This document shows, in pieces, positions 11,765-22,830 of a DNA stretch of 64,000 nucleotides. Source of the DNA: Takakia lepidozioides (Eukaryota > Streptophyta > Takakiopsida > Takakiales > Takakiaceae); the NCBI GenBank assembly GCA_030704615.1, contig CM060731.1, forward strand, positions 58,816,756 through 58,880,755. The letters run 5' to 3'. The notes beneath the pieces were generated by a model that ran no database searches, had not been told where the DNA came from, and worked only from the letters and a program-made list of their open reading frames with translations. Both the position numbers and the translations under genes were made by a program. Every line of letters starts with the position of its first letter. Positions within the stretch are counted from its first letter, which is position 1.

Positions 11765-13070
11765 ACAAAGAGATGAAATCGGCTTGACTCTGGTGAGTAA
11801 TTAATGTTCTGAGTCTTTCAAGGCCGTCATGTTTTCGAAGTGTGCTCGTGGAATGTGCTTAATTTTGATGACAACAATCTTCATGCAATAGAAACAATTG
11901 ATAATGTGGAAGCCCTGTCTACAGGTTCATCAGTATCAGATTATGATTATAGTGAAATGTATATGCATTTGTTTGATGCTCATCTCAGAGATCAGCCAGC
12001 TTGTTGCTCTTAGATTTCTCAACTGCCCCTGTATCCTCTAAGCAAGCCACTACTCTCTGTAAGGAGGCTTTATTTGGTCCGCCAGTATCTTCTTCACTCC
12101 ACTTAAACTGGCATCGTGACGTTAATGATTGTGTGTATAGGGTGTGTATTATCTGTATGAATGGAGGTTTTCAGGTCTTGTCGATGATGGAATGGCCTAC
12201 AACGCCAAATTGTTGCTTGGGTGGCAGGACCAAAGCAACAGATGCATCAACAAATCTATACAAGGCAATCGTCAATCCACCACACATCACCAGCAAAATT
12301 CCAGTGTCCACTTTCTACCTGGCCAGTTCCCCAAGTACAATCTACAGATGCAAGCCCAAATTCCTTGGCACTTCCTCCAATTCAGATTCACCACCTTCAC
12401 ATTACAGTGAAGGCAATCTAGGGGCATCCATTTGGGGTGACACCATAGTTTATGCACATTTTATTTTTGTGAATCATCTCTTTTTTTCTTTTTTTCTTTT
12501 TTTTTTTTTCTTAAAACAGGGGACAGAGGCCCTGACGGAATTCTATTTGGAATGTTTTTGAAAGGGGAGGAAGCTTGCCATGAACTTTATTTGCACTATT
12601 GGAAGGAATTCATCTTGTTTTCCACCAAAAAATCCTCATGGAAGTGCGCATACCATCCATCCATCCATCCATCTCAGTCGAGACAGTTAACTTGAGTTGC
12701 CACAGCCACGCTATCTGGGATACGGATGATCGCGGGATATTCTTTCCGAAATCTGTCCACCCAACCCTCTATCTTTATCGACCAACGATGAAATTCTACA
12801 CACGTCTGGAGTGACGGTGGATCCAACGGCCACTTCTGGGAAAGATTGTGAAAAGAGGAATGAAGGCAAATAGGTGAACCAAATCTCCTTACCCTTTCAA
12901 TCGAGACAACCAGCAGTGATCGTCCACGTGGCGGGATCTTGTACCTAATTTCGGCTCCTCGTACCTCTTCGCATTTTAGTGGCCCCGCAAATTACTAACT
13001 TAGTGACTAACTACTAACTACCTAGTATTTATGTTACTAATCTCTCACAATTTGAGTCACAGCTAATTAG
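11765..13070. other. Intergenic, no gene; T-rich tract and CCAT microsatellite
   Basis: A poly-T/TTTC tract lies at ~12478-12511 and (CCAT)n at about 12653-12673. The 186-codon frame at 12001-12561 has no recognisable domain and ends in the T-tract, so it is not called. Confidence 0.45.
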
Positions 13071-13199
13071 TACCTACTTCTGTTTTTCCGGATAGAGCCC
13101 ACCCTTGAAAGGGGGCAGTACCCGCAAGGGGAAGAGGCTCTTATTTACGCTAGCTTCGGTTGGCGTCATGTATATATATATACCTACTTCTGTTTTTCC
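13071..13199. mobile_element. 91-bp structured insertion with 19-bp target-site duplication
   Basis: The identical 19-mer TACCTACTTCTGTTTTTCC occurs at 13071-13089 and 13181-13199. It encloses 91 bp that start GGATAGAGCC and end in a TA-dinucleotide tail. Inside, ATAGAGCC pairs with GGCTCTTAT (one bulge), enclosing two short hairpins (CCCTTGAAAGGG and CCCGCAAGGG). This fits a SINE-like or retroposed small RNA inserted by a LINE machinery. I see no RNA polymerase III boxes and no second copy in the window. Confidence 0.6.
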
Positions 13200-13751
13200 T
13201 TCTTTTTAACCAGACCCCCAGCCCCCAACACCTTGTAGGCCCAGTTGAGAGCATGACAACCATGGCGTTAGCAGGACGCCGAATGAAGCGGTGGCGAAGC
13301 AAGAGGAGATGCTCCAAATCCGGAGCCGTGCTCAACACGAAATCATCCAACATGGGTTGTAGCCATGTGCGAAGCTTCCACGCAAAGGGGAAAAATGAGC
13401 GATAAGATTCGAACATGATGTTGAACAAATCGCTAAAATGCTCAAGTTGTTGGCCGTCATTGGGTTGTACGTAGTGGCCTGTCGTGTTGCCAACCAATGT
13501 CGCACCAACTGTCGCATTGACCGCACGAACATTTTGCCAATCACACCTGAACGGTGCGACAACCACAATTTCCACTCGACAATACAAGCAACATCATATC
13601 ACCACCCAAATCAATCAATTAAATCCCATAAACTGCACAAAATGAACAACCCATGGCCTACCCACTCTCTTTTTTGTCGTCCATTCCGGGTCGGTGTCGG
13701 TCTTCAGCACATCCTTGTTTTTTCTTAACTGTTACTTTTAATCTGATACCA
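13200..13751. other. Intergenic with an unassigned minus-strand open frame
   Basis: A minus-strand frame (13587-13150) of 145 codons contains a leucine/arginine-rich stretch (FPFAWKLRTWLQPML). It resembles no family I know and runs into the 91-bp insertion, so it is unlikely to be functional as drawn. Confidence 0.3.
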
Positions 13752-13930
13752 ACAGTCAGTAGCTCAGTTGTTAAAGTGCACTGAGTGCCATCCGGATGGC
13801 CCTGGGGTCAAATCCTGCTACTTGACGGGTGTGGTGAGAGGTTATTTCCTCCTCTCTCTATCAAGGGGCCTGTCCCTGCGCTGTCGCTCCCAGGTGTTTC
13901 CCTTTTGAAAATTTTAAAAAACAAAATGAT
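13752..13930 (+). mobile_element. tRNA-derived SINE, internally deleted copy
   Basis: It begins AGTCAGTAGCTCAGTTGTTA (A-box-like), then GGGGTCAAATCCTGCTAC (B-box-like), a CT-rich body, GTCGCTCCCAGGTGTTTCCC and an A-rich tail. Compared with the copies at 53.4 and 54.7 kb it lacks about 60 bp between head and body. Confidence 0.75.
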
Positions 13931-15681
13931 AATAATATTTTTTCCTTGCGCCATGCAGTTGGCGCCATGATCAATAGATTTATGACTCATTCCTTTCAAA
14001 AAACCTAAAATGATAAAATAAACCGCAGAAATTTTTAATTTAATTTAATTTTTAAAAAAAAGTTTAATTAAGGATCGTTTAGTGAAGAGGAGCGTGGGTA
14101 AAGTGCATGAGAGAAATGGCGATGGCGATGGCTAAGTTATGGTGTGAGAGGAGGAGGAAGGCGAGGCTGTCTTGTGTGGAGCCTCTCAGCACTGCCTGGA
14201 AATTTTTGGAGATGGTGCCAGTGAAGGGATCGATGGAGGTTACGGCAGCTTGCTCTAGCAGACTGGAAGCATCTCTCTTTGTCGCTCACTGCTGCGGCTC
14301 CACTTCTCTGTGGTAGCACCGTGCGAGTTGAGAGTAAAGTCTACTTTGGGTTAGGGTCGAGTGTGGTACGGGTGAAAACCTGATAGTGATATCTGTCGCT
14401 AGTTGGACACTCCCTTTGTCTTAGTCTTAGTGTTGTCGGACTGTCTCTGGCATTCAAGGTAACTTAGGGTCCTTCAGGCTTGGTACATCATACTGGATGT
14501 GTATTGTGGAAGTGAACATCATTCATGATCCTGAGGCTGAGTTGTTCGACGTTCACTATGTCACTTTCATTCTCTCTTTAGAAGGAGGTGCATCTTGATT
14601 TTGTTCTGTCTCTGCCTCGTTCGCGAAGGAATGCATTGAAGCTCTGAGTCTTGACAGTCTCTCCACAGAATTATTGACCTGCATTTTCGCATGTCTTTTC
14701 TGTCCATCTTTCAGCCGATTTTTTGAACTCAAGCTTGAGTTTGATCTCTGTAGTGTCCACTCATGTAGCATGTATTGACAAGGGATCCTGTCTTCTCTAG
14801 CATAGCGACTTCGCTAACAGTGCGGGGTAGTATCGAACCAGTTCAACCGCATTCTCTCTGCTTACAACAGTGCAGCGGCAGATTGAAGTGCGCTTGCAAG
14901 TTGGAACACCTGTGTTTAGCCGGTTGCTTTTGGTGCGATCTGTAATGGTGAATCAGAATATCTTTGAAAGCCCTACAGCGCTGTCTACGTGCAATCGAAG
15001 GTAATTCTCAACCAAAGGACACACTTTCCCCCTCGATAATCACGATAATCAAAGGGCTTCCCGTCTTTGATGTCAAGTACGTCGACTGCAGTTGCACTTT
15101 CTGCCGTGTATATCTGAAGTTGATGATGTTCTTGATGAGAGTTTCAATATCTGAGCATACGTAGGAGCTTAGGCTCTGCCGAGTTTGGCCCAGAGATACC
15201 TTCATATTCGCTCCTGCATATTATGATGAATTGTAGTGAATGCAACAAGAGACATGTCACAATTTCCAGTGTTGAAAATAGAGGAGTTAGGTTTTGATTC
15301 CATAGGCCAATCAAAATTCCCTTTCTGCTTCAATATGATTAATGAACTGAGAAGTCTCTGGACAAACTCAGGTAGCTTTCCATGAGTGGAGGACTGGAAG
15401 TAAATCGCATTAGTAACCGTGCGGAAGCAAAGAGCATCAGATCTTTGTTCGAGTGTGAGTGCAAGCTGTGCCATGTTTAGCAGGCACACCAAAGGTGGTT
15501 TTTATTCCTTCTTGTGGTTGATGATGATTGATCCTTATGTCTGTAGTACATACACTAAATGATGTTAAGGTAGGCGTATGTGTTCCAGTTTGACAAGGAG
15601 AGGCAAAGTGTAAGAAGTTTCCTTGGAAGATTTTCCTTTTAATAGATCACCAGGTGATGGTTCGCCGTTGTCTCTGTACAG
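13931..15681. other. 5' flank and possible 5' UTR of the MBD gene
   Basis: No coding exon is supported. A pyrimidine-rich TGTCTCTGTACAG at 15668-15681 is a likely acceptor just before the start codon, so a 5' UTR exon may lie upstream. The short frame at 14107-14316 (MREMAMAMAKLWCERRRKAR) is of unknown meaning. Confidence 0.4.
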
Positions 15682-15693
15682 GCAAGTCGCAGT

Positions 15694-18600
15694 ATGCAAC
15701 CAGCCATTGTCAACTTCATAAATATGCCTGTGACAAAGCCAAAGCCACAAGATTGTCAAGAGCCTCCACACTGTCAAGAATTTCACGAGCCTCAAGAGTC
15801 TCAAGAATCTCGGAAGTTCCAGGAGCCTCAAGAGTCTCAAGTGCTTCAAGTTGAAGGGGCCCATGGTCCGAGTACCTCCAAACCACAGTCTGAAGAACCT
15901 GCACAGTCCCAACAGACTCAAAAGTCTGGGGAACATCCAGTGGAAACTGATATTCCATGTATCTCCAAACCACAGTCTGAAGAACCTGCACAGTCCCAAC
16001 AGACTCAAAAGTCTGGGGAACATCCAGTGGAAACTGATATTCCAGGTATCTCCAAACCACAGTCTGAAGAACCTGCACAGTCCCAACAGACTCAAAAGTC
16101 TGGGGAACATCCAGTGGAAACTGATATTCCATGTATCTCCAAACCACAGTCTGAAGAACCTGCAAAGTCACAACAGACTCAAAAGTCTGAGGAACATCCA
16201 GTGGAAACTGATATTCCATGTATCTCCAAACCACAGTCTGAAGAACCTGCAAAGTCACAACAGACTCAAAAGTCTGGGGAACATCCAGTGGAAACTGATA
16301 TTCCATGTATCTCCAAATCACAGCCTCCGGAGCATGAAGGGTCACAAAAGCCTCCACAAAGTCATGGGGCTGAAGTGCAAGGGAATAAGGGTCCTTGTAG
16401 TGCTGGGCCAGTGGCCACTGTGGGAGTTAGCACAAGGACCCCTATGTCACACAAGGCAGGTAGTGTAAATTCTTTTGTACCCTCCGTTCTTGAAAGCCAA
16501 AGCATTGTTAGATGTTGATAATTTTACAATGCCAAGCAATTGCTTAGAAATACTGTCAGTCTTATAGCCCAAAAAAATGGGTCTAGGAATTGGAAGCAAA
16601 TCTGGATCAGGTAAATGTGAATGAAATATACAATCGGCCAGACCATTGCCTACACTTCAGTTTCAGGATTACTTTATTCTGAAAGAGCTGAAAGGTAGAC
16701 TCTCTGGTTGGTGGCTTGCGATGAAATGTTATCTGAGAGTGGTCCTGACAGCAGGAATGTAGTCATGTCTTTCAACCTGTTTTCTTTCTGTAATCATGAT
16801 TATTCAACAGGTGAAGAGATTTTACTGAACAATTGATTGTTACCAAAGGCAGAGCAGTATTTTCCAACTTTGGGTTACTACATGGATTTGTTGACAAAAC
16901 TTACACCTCAAGTCAATCTTGCAGGTGTGCACCCGGTGATAATCGATTTATCGGATGATGATGATGATGATGAGGCTGAGGATGTGATAGATACGAAGCA
17001 TGTGCCCTCGCGTCACTCTTCTATAAAAGATAGGAAGATCCTATTCACCAGGCTGGCAAATGACAGAAACTACCCAGCTCTCCCTCAGCATGCTGCAAGC
17101 CCCGGGATTCTCCAGGAAGGAAGAGGAGAGGGTGAAACATTTTGGGGACGACAAGTAGCGGTTGCACCTTTTCCTTACAATGTACCAGGCGTTGATATTC
17201 AATGCTCAGACAGGGGCAACAGTTTCGAAACGGCGATGGTCCCAGAGCCCAGGTAGAGGCTGAAGAGGGATGGCAGTTGTTTGCAATTGTAATTACAATG
17301 CCAAAGCTCCACGTTAACCTTCTGTAATCCACTTTGGAATCAACATTCTTGGATTCTTGAATACTTTTTCGGTCTCAAAGTGGTGCCTTGTTTCTAACAC
17401 TTGCTTGGTCATCATGGCTGAGATTCACAATACACTAACTAAACTCTGGAAGGTCTAGTCAGGAGTGGGATTGGTCAGGCCAGCTTGGGGACAGGGGTGG
17501 GTCCCGACACCAAGTCTACTCGAAAGTATTCAACACATTCCTTCTATGGCCCTTAAGCTGAAATGCTGACCCGTGAAGAGCCACACATAGAGGCTAATAA
17601 GCAAGAGGAGCACAGGATCGTGGCCGTCATCTTTTGCAGCAGATCTAGCCTTGCTTTGCTAAGTGACTGTGGTATCTGTATAGAAGTATTGCAGCTTATG
17701 GAGTGTAAACAATCTGACTGCATCAAGGATGTGCAGGTGGGCAGCAACAACAATTGGAACCTTTACAGTCCAATGCAATCTATGTGGAAAGTGGAGAATT
17801 ATACCCACAAAGGAGCAGTACCATGCTATTGGGCAGCGTGTTTTGGAGAAGCCATGGGTTTGTGAGGAGGCCCGTGCTTGGAGAGAGGATGCTTCATGTG
17901 AGAAGCCCTCAGATCTTTCAGAGGATGAACCCTCCATTTTGTGGGCTGTCGACAAGCACAGCATTCCTGAACCCCCTCATGGGTTTCACCGCAGAGTTGT
18001 TATCAGGGGCGAGTTATCGAGGACTTTTGCTGATGTGTATGTGCTTGACCCCTGTGTTCCCTGTGTAGATCAGTTACTTCCAAAGCTTGACCAAGTTGGA
18101 TGGTAATATACGAGCTTCTCCCACAATTTATTTAAATTCCAGGGGTAAAGCCTCCTTGAAGAATATCCCCAAGAGGGTCAGTGATTTAATATTATCAAGT
18201 CCGTTCACTTATTTCAAGCATTTGCTTGTTGGCTACTTGCTTGGTGTCTGCAGCTACTACAAGACACCCTGCGGCAAAACTCTGCGCTCCATGGTGGATG
18301 TTCAAAGGTAATTCAACTGTTTTGCAGCATTGGCAGAAAAGATTTTCTGGAATAAGGTGTCTTTCTTTCTGGGACTTGCATATCATGTCTAGGACTATGA
18401 ACACTGCTCTCCATGATGGACAAGTTTACTGTTTCGGATTGAGGTAGCTTTGTCTCTCTGACTTCATATCATGTCTAGGACTATCTCCGTCTTGTGTTGA
18501 AGTTCTGGTCCTCCTTTGTGTAGTAATCTCTTTAGGTGGGTTCGTATTTGCAGGTTTCTAGATGATCAGCCCCTGTTGGTTGAAACGGGAGTCAAGCTTT

Positions 18601-19127
18601 CTCAGTTTAGTTTCACAAGACCAAAACCAGGGCCTGGTGTACAGAAAAGGACTGCTAATTCTTCAGTAGGGGATAAAACGACCAAGAGACCCTGCCTCCC
18701 ATCACCCCCGGCCCTCCAGCTTCCAACTCACTTCGCCCCCTTTTTTGCTGTGCCATTGGCGGTGATGAACCCTATCTTACAGGTTCCTCACCTGCAATTG
18801 CCCGAGACCCCCACAATGACGGAGGAACAACTGGCCTTTTTGTCATCTGCGCCAGTAGTAAATGGACATGCCCTTTACCCAATAGTCAATGCAGCACATA
18901 GCTTCCCAGGGCCCTATGGAAGCTCTTCGTCTCCTTGGCAAATCTACCAGTATCAACCGTTTGATTCTGGAACTTTCCTGCATGGCAATCTGCAGAGGTG
19001 TGATACAGGGAGAGATGTTAGTGTCGGTTTCAATGAGCAGGGGAGACAGGGCTTGCTTCCTCCAGGAAGGGTACAGGCAACTTCAACTCCAGAAGTTCTC
19101 CCTTTGAAAGATCCAAAATGCTCTTAA
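15694..19127 (+). CDS. CW zinc finger / methyl-CpG-binding-domain protein with N-terminal repeat array
   Basis: Five exons that join in frame by GT-AG borders: 15694-16459, 16853-17252, 17737-18036, 18254-18307, 18554-19127 (697 residues). Exon 1 encodes a Gln/Glu/Ser-rich region with five 29-residue repeats. Exon 2 carries HPVIIDLSDDDDDDEAED (residues ~282-298), a hydrophobic core plus acidic run typical of a SUMO-interaction motif. Exon 3 gives a CW domain (FTVQCNLCGKWR, then KPWVCEEA and SCEKP; Cys 402, 405, 431, 443), then PPHGFHRRVVIRG. The MBD is completed across two introns as ADVYYKTPCGKTLRSMVDVQ. Plant MBDs of the MBD2/4/12 type combine CW and MBD; the CW half reads histone H3K4 methylation in several proteins. 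The acidic/repeat N-terminus is not part of the usual architecture. A nuclear chromatin role is expected; methyl-CpG binding is unproven. Confidence 0.85.
15877..16311 (+). repeat. 87-bp coding minisatellite, five units
   Basis: Five near-identical 87-bp units (starts 15877, 15964, 16051, 16138, 16225) plus a diverged sixth. Each encodes SKPQSEEPAQSQQTQKSG followed by EHPVETDIPCI. Units 4 and 5 share an AKSQ variant. The period is a multiple of three, so copy-number change preserves frame. Confidence 0.95.
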
Positions 19128-20584
19128 AAGTTGTGTTGTGCAGGTCTCAAACTACTTCAATTTGGGTGCTCACTCAGTATCCATATCTCAGCCACCTGTG
19201 GAAGCAATGTATAGATTGTTGCCTTTCAAAAGGACTTTTACTGACACATCCCAGTTCCATGATTCTTTGAGATCCACTACTTGACGGCAGAAATGTTCGC
19301 CATTTTCTTGGGAGAGGCTTCTGTAGAGCTCAAATACAAGTTTTAATGCACTGGAAGTCTCAAGCCAATGCCAGATATCGTTGCACTTTGAAAGAGGTAT
19401 CAGAGTTGCATCTCCCATTCTCATGACATGTCTGGGATTGTATGGTAACTGCCAGTCTCATGAGTCTGCTAGGGTTTATTAGATATATGTCATCAATGAC
19501 AAAGGTGAATGTTTCATTCAAAGGTGCTTTGCTTGGCACAGCTGAGCTCTCAGAAAAGAGTTGTGTACTTTTAAGCTTGCCAATCTGGGTTTGCTAACCC
19601 TTTGCATGTTTCTGACATCTGGTGTTGGTGAGAGATAACAATGACCAGGTGTTAAGAATCAGAGAGGTGCCAATCAACGAAGGTTCACCCTTCTGTGCCA
19701 GTTGGCCACTCAGATACAGAGATATTGGGTTGTCTAATGACAATGACTGGATGGAACTCAGCTTCCTAATTGCATATTTGCATGTCTCAAATTGAGTCCA
19801 GGAATTCAAGGGCCAGGAGGGTAGAGCACAATATTGTCATCAGCAAGTACTGAGTCATCCTCTTATGAAGATCTAGGAAGCAGGAATTTGGTGAAGACAT
19901 CCACAAAAGGCTCTCTGTTCAAAAGGAGAACATGCCATTTACCAAAGTATCCCTCGTGGTACACTAGAATTCAATGTCACTGCTGGAATTGGTCAAAGAA
20001 GTAGCTACACTAAGGAAAGTTGGCCTCCAGAGCTAAGTTGGTAGAAACCAAAGGCCTGTCTCACAGAGTAAACTCATATATGTTACTATCTAGGGTCTAC
20101 AGACATTCAGTACATGACAAGTAACCCTGCTAGGTTGCAGCTTTTATCTTGGACCTGGCGTGAGTATGTGTGAAGCTCCCAGGTGCAGCAATGTAAGCAT
20201 TTGTATATTTGGGAGAATAAACACAGATTTTTTCCACCCTTCATGGCAGACAAACACACTCAAGAAGACTATCGGAGAGCAGATGTGTATCTGAAGAGCC
20301 ATTACTCCACCTTCTTATTACTCCACCTTCTCGTTATGTGACAGGGTAGAGCTTGGGTAAACCTTCTATTGACAAATAAGCCAGCACCAGTTATCACGTG
20401 GACCAGACATTGCCTTGGTGACTAATTGAGCGGGACCATCAACAGTAGAGGTGGTTCCCCAACATGTGAGAAAACTGAATAACAAGAATTCATAAAAACC
20501 ACTGACTCGCTGGTGCAACCTACTTAATTGCCTCGATATGTTTGAATGTGATCTGGGTCAAAATACCCCAGGAGAGCGTTCATT
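19128..20584. other. Intergenic between convergent MBD and bL17 genes
   Basis: 3' UTRs of both flanking genes are expected here. No further gene, RNA or clear repeat is recognised. Confidence 0.45.
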
Positions 20585-22608
20585 TCAGGGAATGCTCACT
20601 GCTGCCGTGTGGCTTGCATCCTTTGCAGGTGCCCAACAGCGGGCATACCGAGCCTGCAGCCATGGTGGCAAGGGATTTCGTGGTGGGGGGGGAGGATGAG
20701 CTGGCTTTGACTCTCTCAGTTCATTTGGCCGATCAACAAACCTGCCATAACATACCCACCATGACAGCAAATTTCCCTAGTTTACAATCAGCAAAAAAGT
20801 GTCTTTGACTGCCTGCCCTTACACAACCTAGAACTGTCCTACTCCACCAGCACAACCTTGCAATCTCACAGGGTAAACTACACATTACCCCAACACTCCT
20901 GCACTGCCAAATGAGCCCACAGAAAGAGACCAACTACATGTTGTCCACCCATGATATGCAGTCGATTTCCTACACCACAGATGCAAAGGGAAGTACTCAC
21001 TCGATATATGCCATTCGAGCTGCATCCCCTACCCTAATTCGTGTGGCCAAAACTCGTGTATATCCACCAGCTCGCTCCCTGGAACCACCACCAGTTTCCT
21101 CCCCATAGTTGCAATAAAATCCACTTCCAAACCACCAAAAGGAAACATGACTTGAAGGAAAACAAACATAGATTGAACCAGAACCAACCTGTAGCGGAAA
21201 GCCAACTCTGAGAAGATCTTGTGAAGCACATCGTCACCATGCACAATCCCAGCTGCTCGTCGCCTTGCAGCCAGAGTGCCCTACAAGGAGCCCCATATTA
21301 CTAAGTAGTGCGCAGGCACAAAGGCTTTTCCTACTCCCACCCATCAGCAGCAGAGAGGCGCACCTGTTTACCGAGCTGGACCATGTTGTCAGCCACTCTC
21401 CTCAGCTCCTTGGCCTGCCACACCAGCAACACATCAAAAACACTGTTTACTGACCCAATCTCATGCAGCCACTATCAAAATTGATGATACAGCTAGTGAA
21501 AGATTTCAACTAAATATCCTCCGAACCCACTGTGCAACTGCAACCTGACTTCCCAGAGAACCCTGATTCCAGAGGACATTAGACACAAACTGTTCTAGGG
21601 TTCTTGCAAGCTTTGAGAGACGAGTTGACTTGACCCCACAATCTATGCCTCCTCTTGACAAGCGCACTGGTCAAGTTCTTCTATAAATTATGTCTCTACA
21701 GTTAGGGCACTACACACTACCTACCACATAAAGCGAACATTACCAACCGAGAGCAGAACTGTCTGGTTTGTGCCTTTCCCCACATATTTCCCAGATGTGT
21801 TCAACGTCTTTCGTTGGGAACATTGGAGCAGATCACGTGTCTTCCAATAATTTAAAAATAATTTGTTCTTTGCAGAGATTTTCCTGTTTAATCCTGGATC
21901 CAAACTCCTCCTACTCCCGTGCAGAAATTTTGAAGCCCCGATCATGAAAACTAGAGCTACATCTTTAGTGTCAGTGGGAACCGTTGATCAGGCCGGGGAA
22001 GCCTTCTTGGCTCTGCAATTTTCCAGTACTATTGAAGTCTTAGCTCGGAACGGCTTTACTGACAGTGCGATTCAAATTAGGATACCTTGGCAGTGATACA
22101 ACTATCACAGAGAAAGTAGTGGGAAAAAAGGCCTCCTTGCAGTGTGTCCTTCTCGGGTTAGATAGTATTGCCTTAACTAGAGCATTACCCTAACCGGATC
22201 TAGAAAGGCAGAACTGCCTATGTACTTTCCCAACTAAGACGAATACCAAATGTGAGAGGGAGAGGCCAGACCTTGGGCACGGTAGTCTCGATGCGCTCAT
22301 GCTGCACCAGCTGCGACACCATGTTTCTGCACCCAGACCCCAGGTCAGGATTCTTGTGCTGCTAACCTCCTTGACTGCCTACATCCGCTACAATCCTGTG
22401 TGCCATCATCGACCTGTGCATGGAAAAGAGGTGATGCGCATGTAACATCGGTGTATACGAGACACCCATTTCCTGCCTGTGTATCCTGCCTGCAAATCAG
22501 ATCCAAGAAAAATCGGAATCAAATTAAACAGAAATTGAGAGACCTGAGCAGCGCCCAGCGATGGCTGGACGTGCGTCCCAGCTTTCGCATGGCATGGCGA
22601 TGCTTCAT
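20585..22608 (-). CDS. Ribosomal protein bL17, mitochondrial type
   Basis: Six exons, all GT-AG and in frame: 22608-22544, 22326-22272, 21414-21364, 21280-21189, 21078-21001, 20741-20585 (165 residues). Exon 1 reads MKHRHAMRKLGRTSSHRWAL. Later exons give NMVSQLVQHERIETTVPK, AKELRRVADNMVQLGK, GTLAARRRAAGIVHGDDV, ERAGGYTRVLATRIRVGDAA and a proline-rich tail. The order and phrases match plant mitochondrial bL17 (large-subunit protein near the peptide exit tunnel), which also has a basic start and no long presequence. The C-terminal extension after MAYIEFVDR is typical of the plant mitochondrial form. No frame damage is seen. The first Met was chosen because it precedes the conserved RKLGR block directly. 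Confidence 0.93.
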
Positions 22609-22639
22609 GGCTGCCTGCGCTGCTCCCTCGCTGTGTTCC

Positions 22640-22830
22640 AGCGGCCCTGTGCAGCAGCTCAAATGGGGAAGAAAGCGTTGTAGGGCGCTGTGGTCCTGCG
22701 TTCAAATCTAGGCTTGCGCACAATTCCATGGAGTTCTCGAGATATTATTGTTTTTCTTTTTTCCCCCCCACCAAGGAAACGCCAACCCCAGCAACCGGGC
22801 CTTGTAGGGGAAAAATAAATCCTTGTATTT
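22640..22830 (+). mobile_element. tRNA-like SINE remnant upstream of bL17
   Basis: GTGGTCCTGCGTTCAAATCT resembles an RNA polymerase III B box (GGTTCGANNCC). An A-box-like GCAGCAGCTCAAATGGGGAA lies ~45 bp before it. T-rich and C-rich sequence follow. The remnant sits 30-220 bp upstream of the bL17 start codon on the opposite strand. Similarity to the SINE family at 13.75 kb is limited to the tRNA-like head, so it may be another family. Confidence 0.4.

Noticed and set aside
12001-12561. 186-codon plus-strand open frame downstream of the peroxiredoxin gene
   Set aside because: No domain, biased end (poly-T encoded Phe run), and no splice or expression signal; consistent with chance.
15565-16357. 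Minus-strand long frames over the 87-bp repeats
   Set aside because: They exist only because the repeat unit is stop-free and divisible by three; no domain connects to them.
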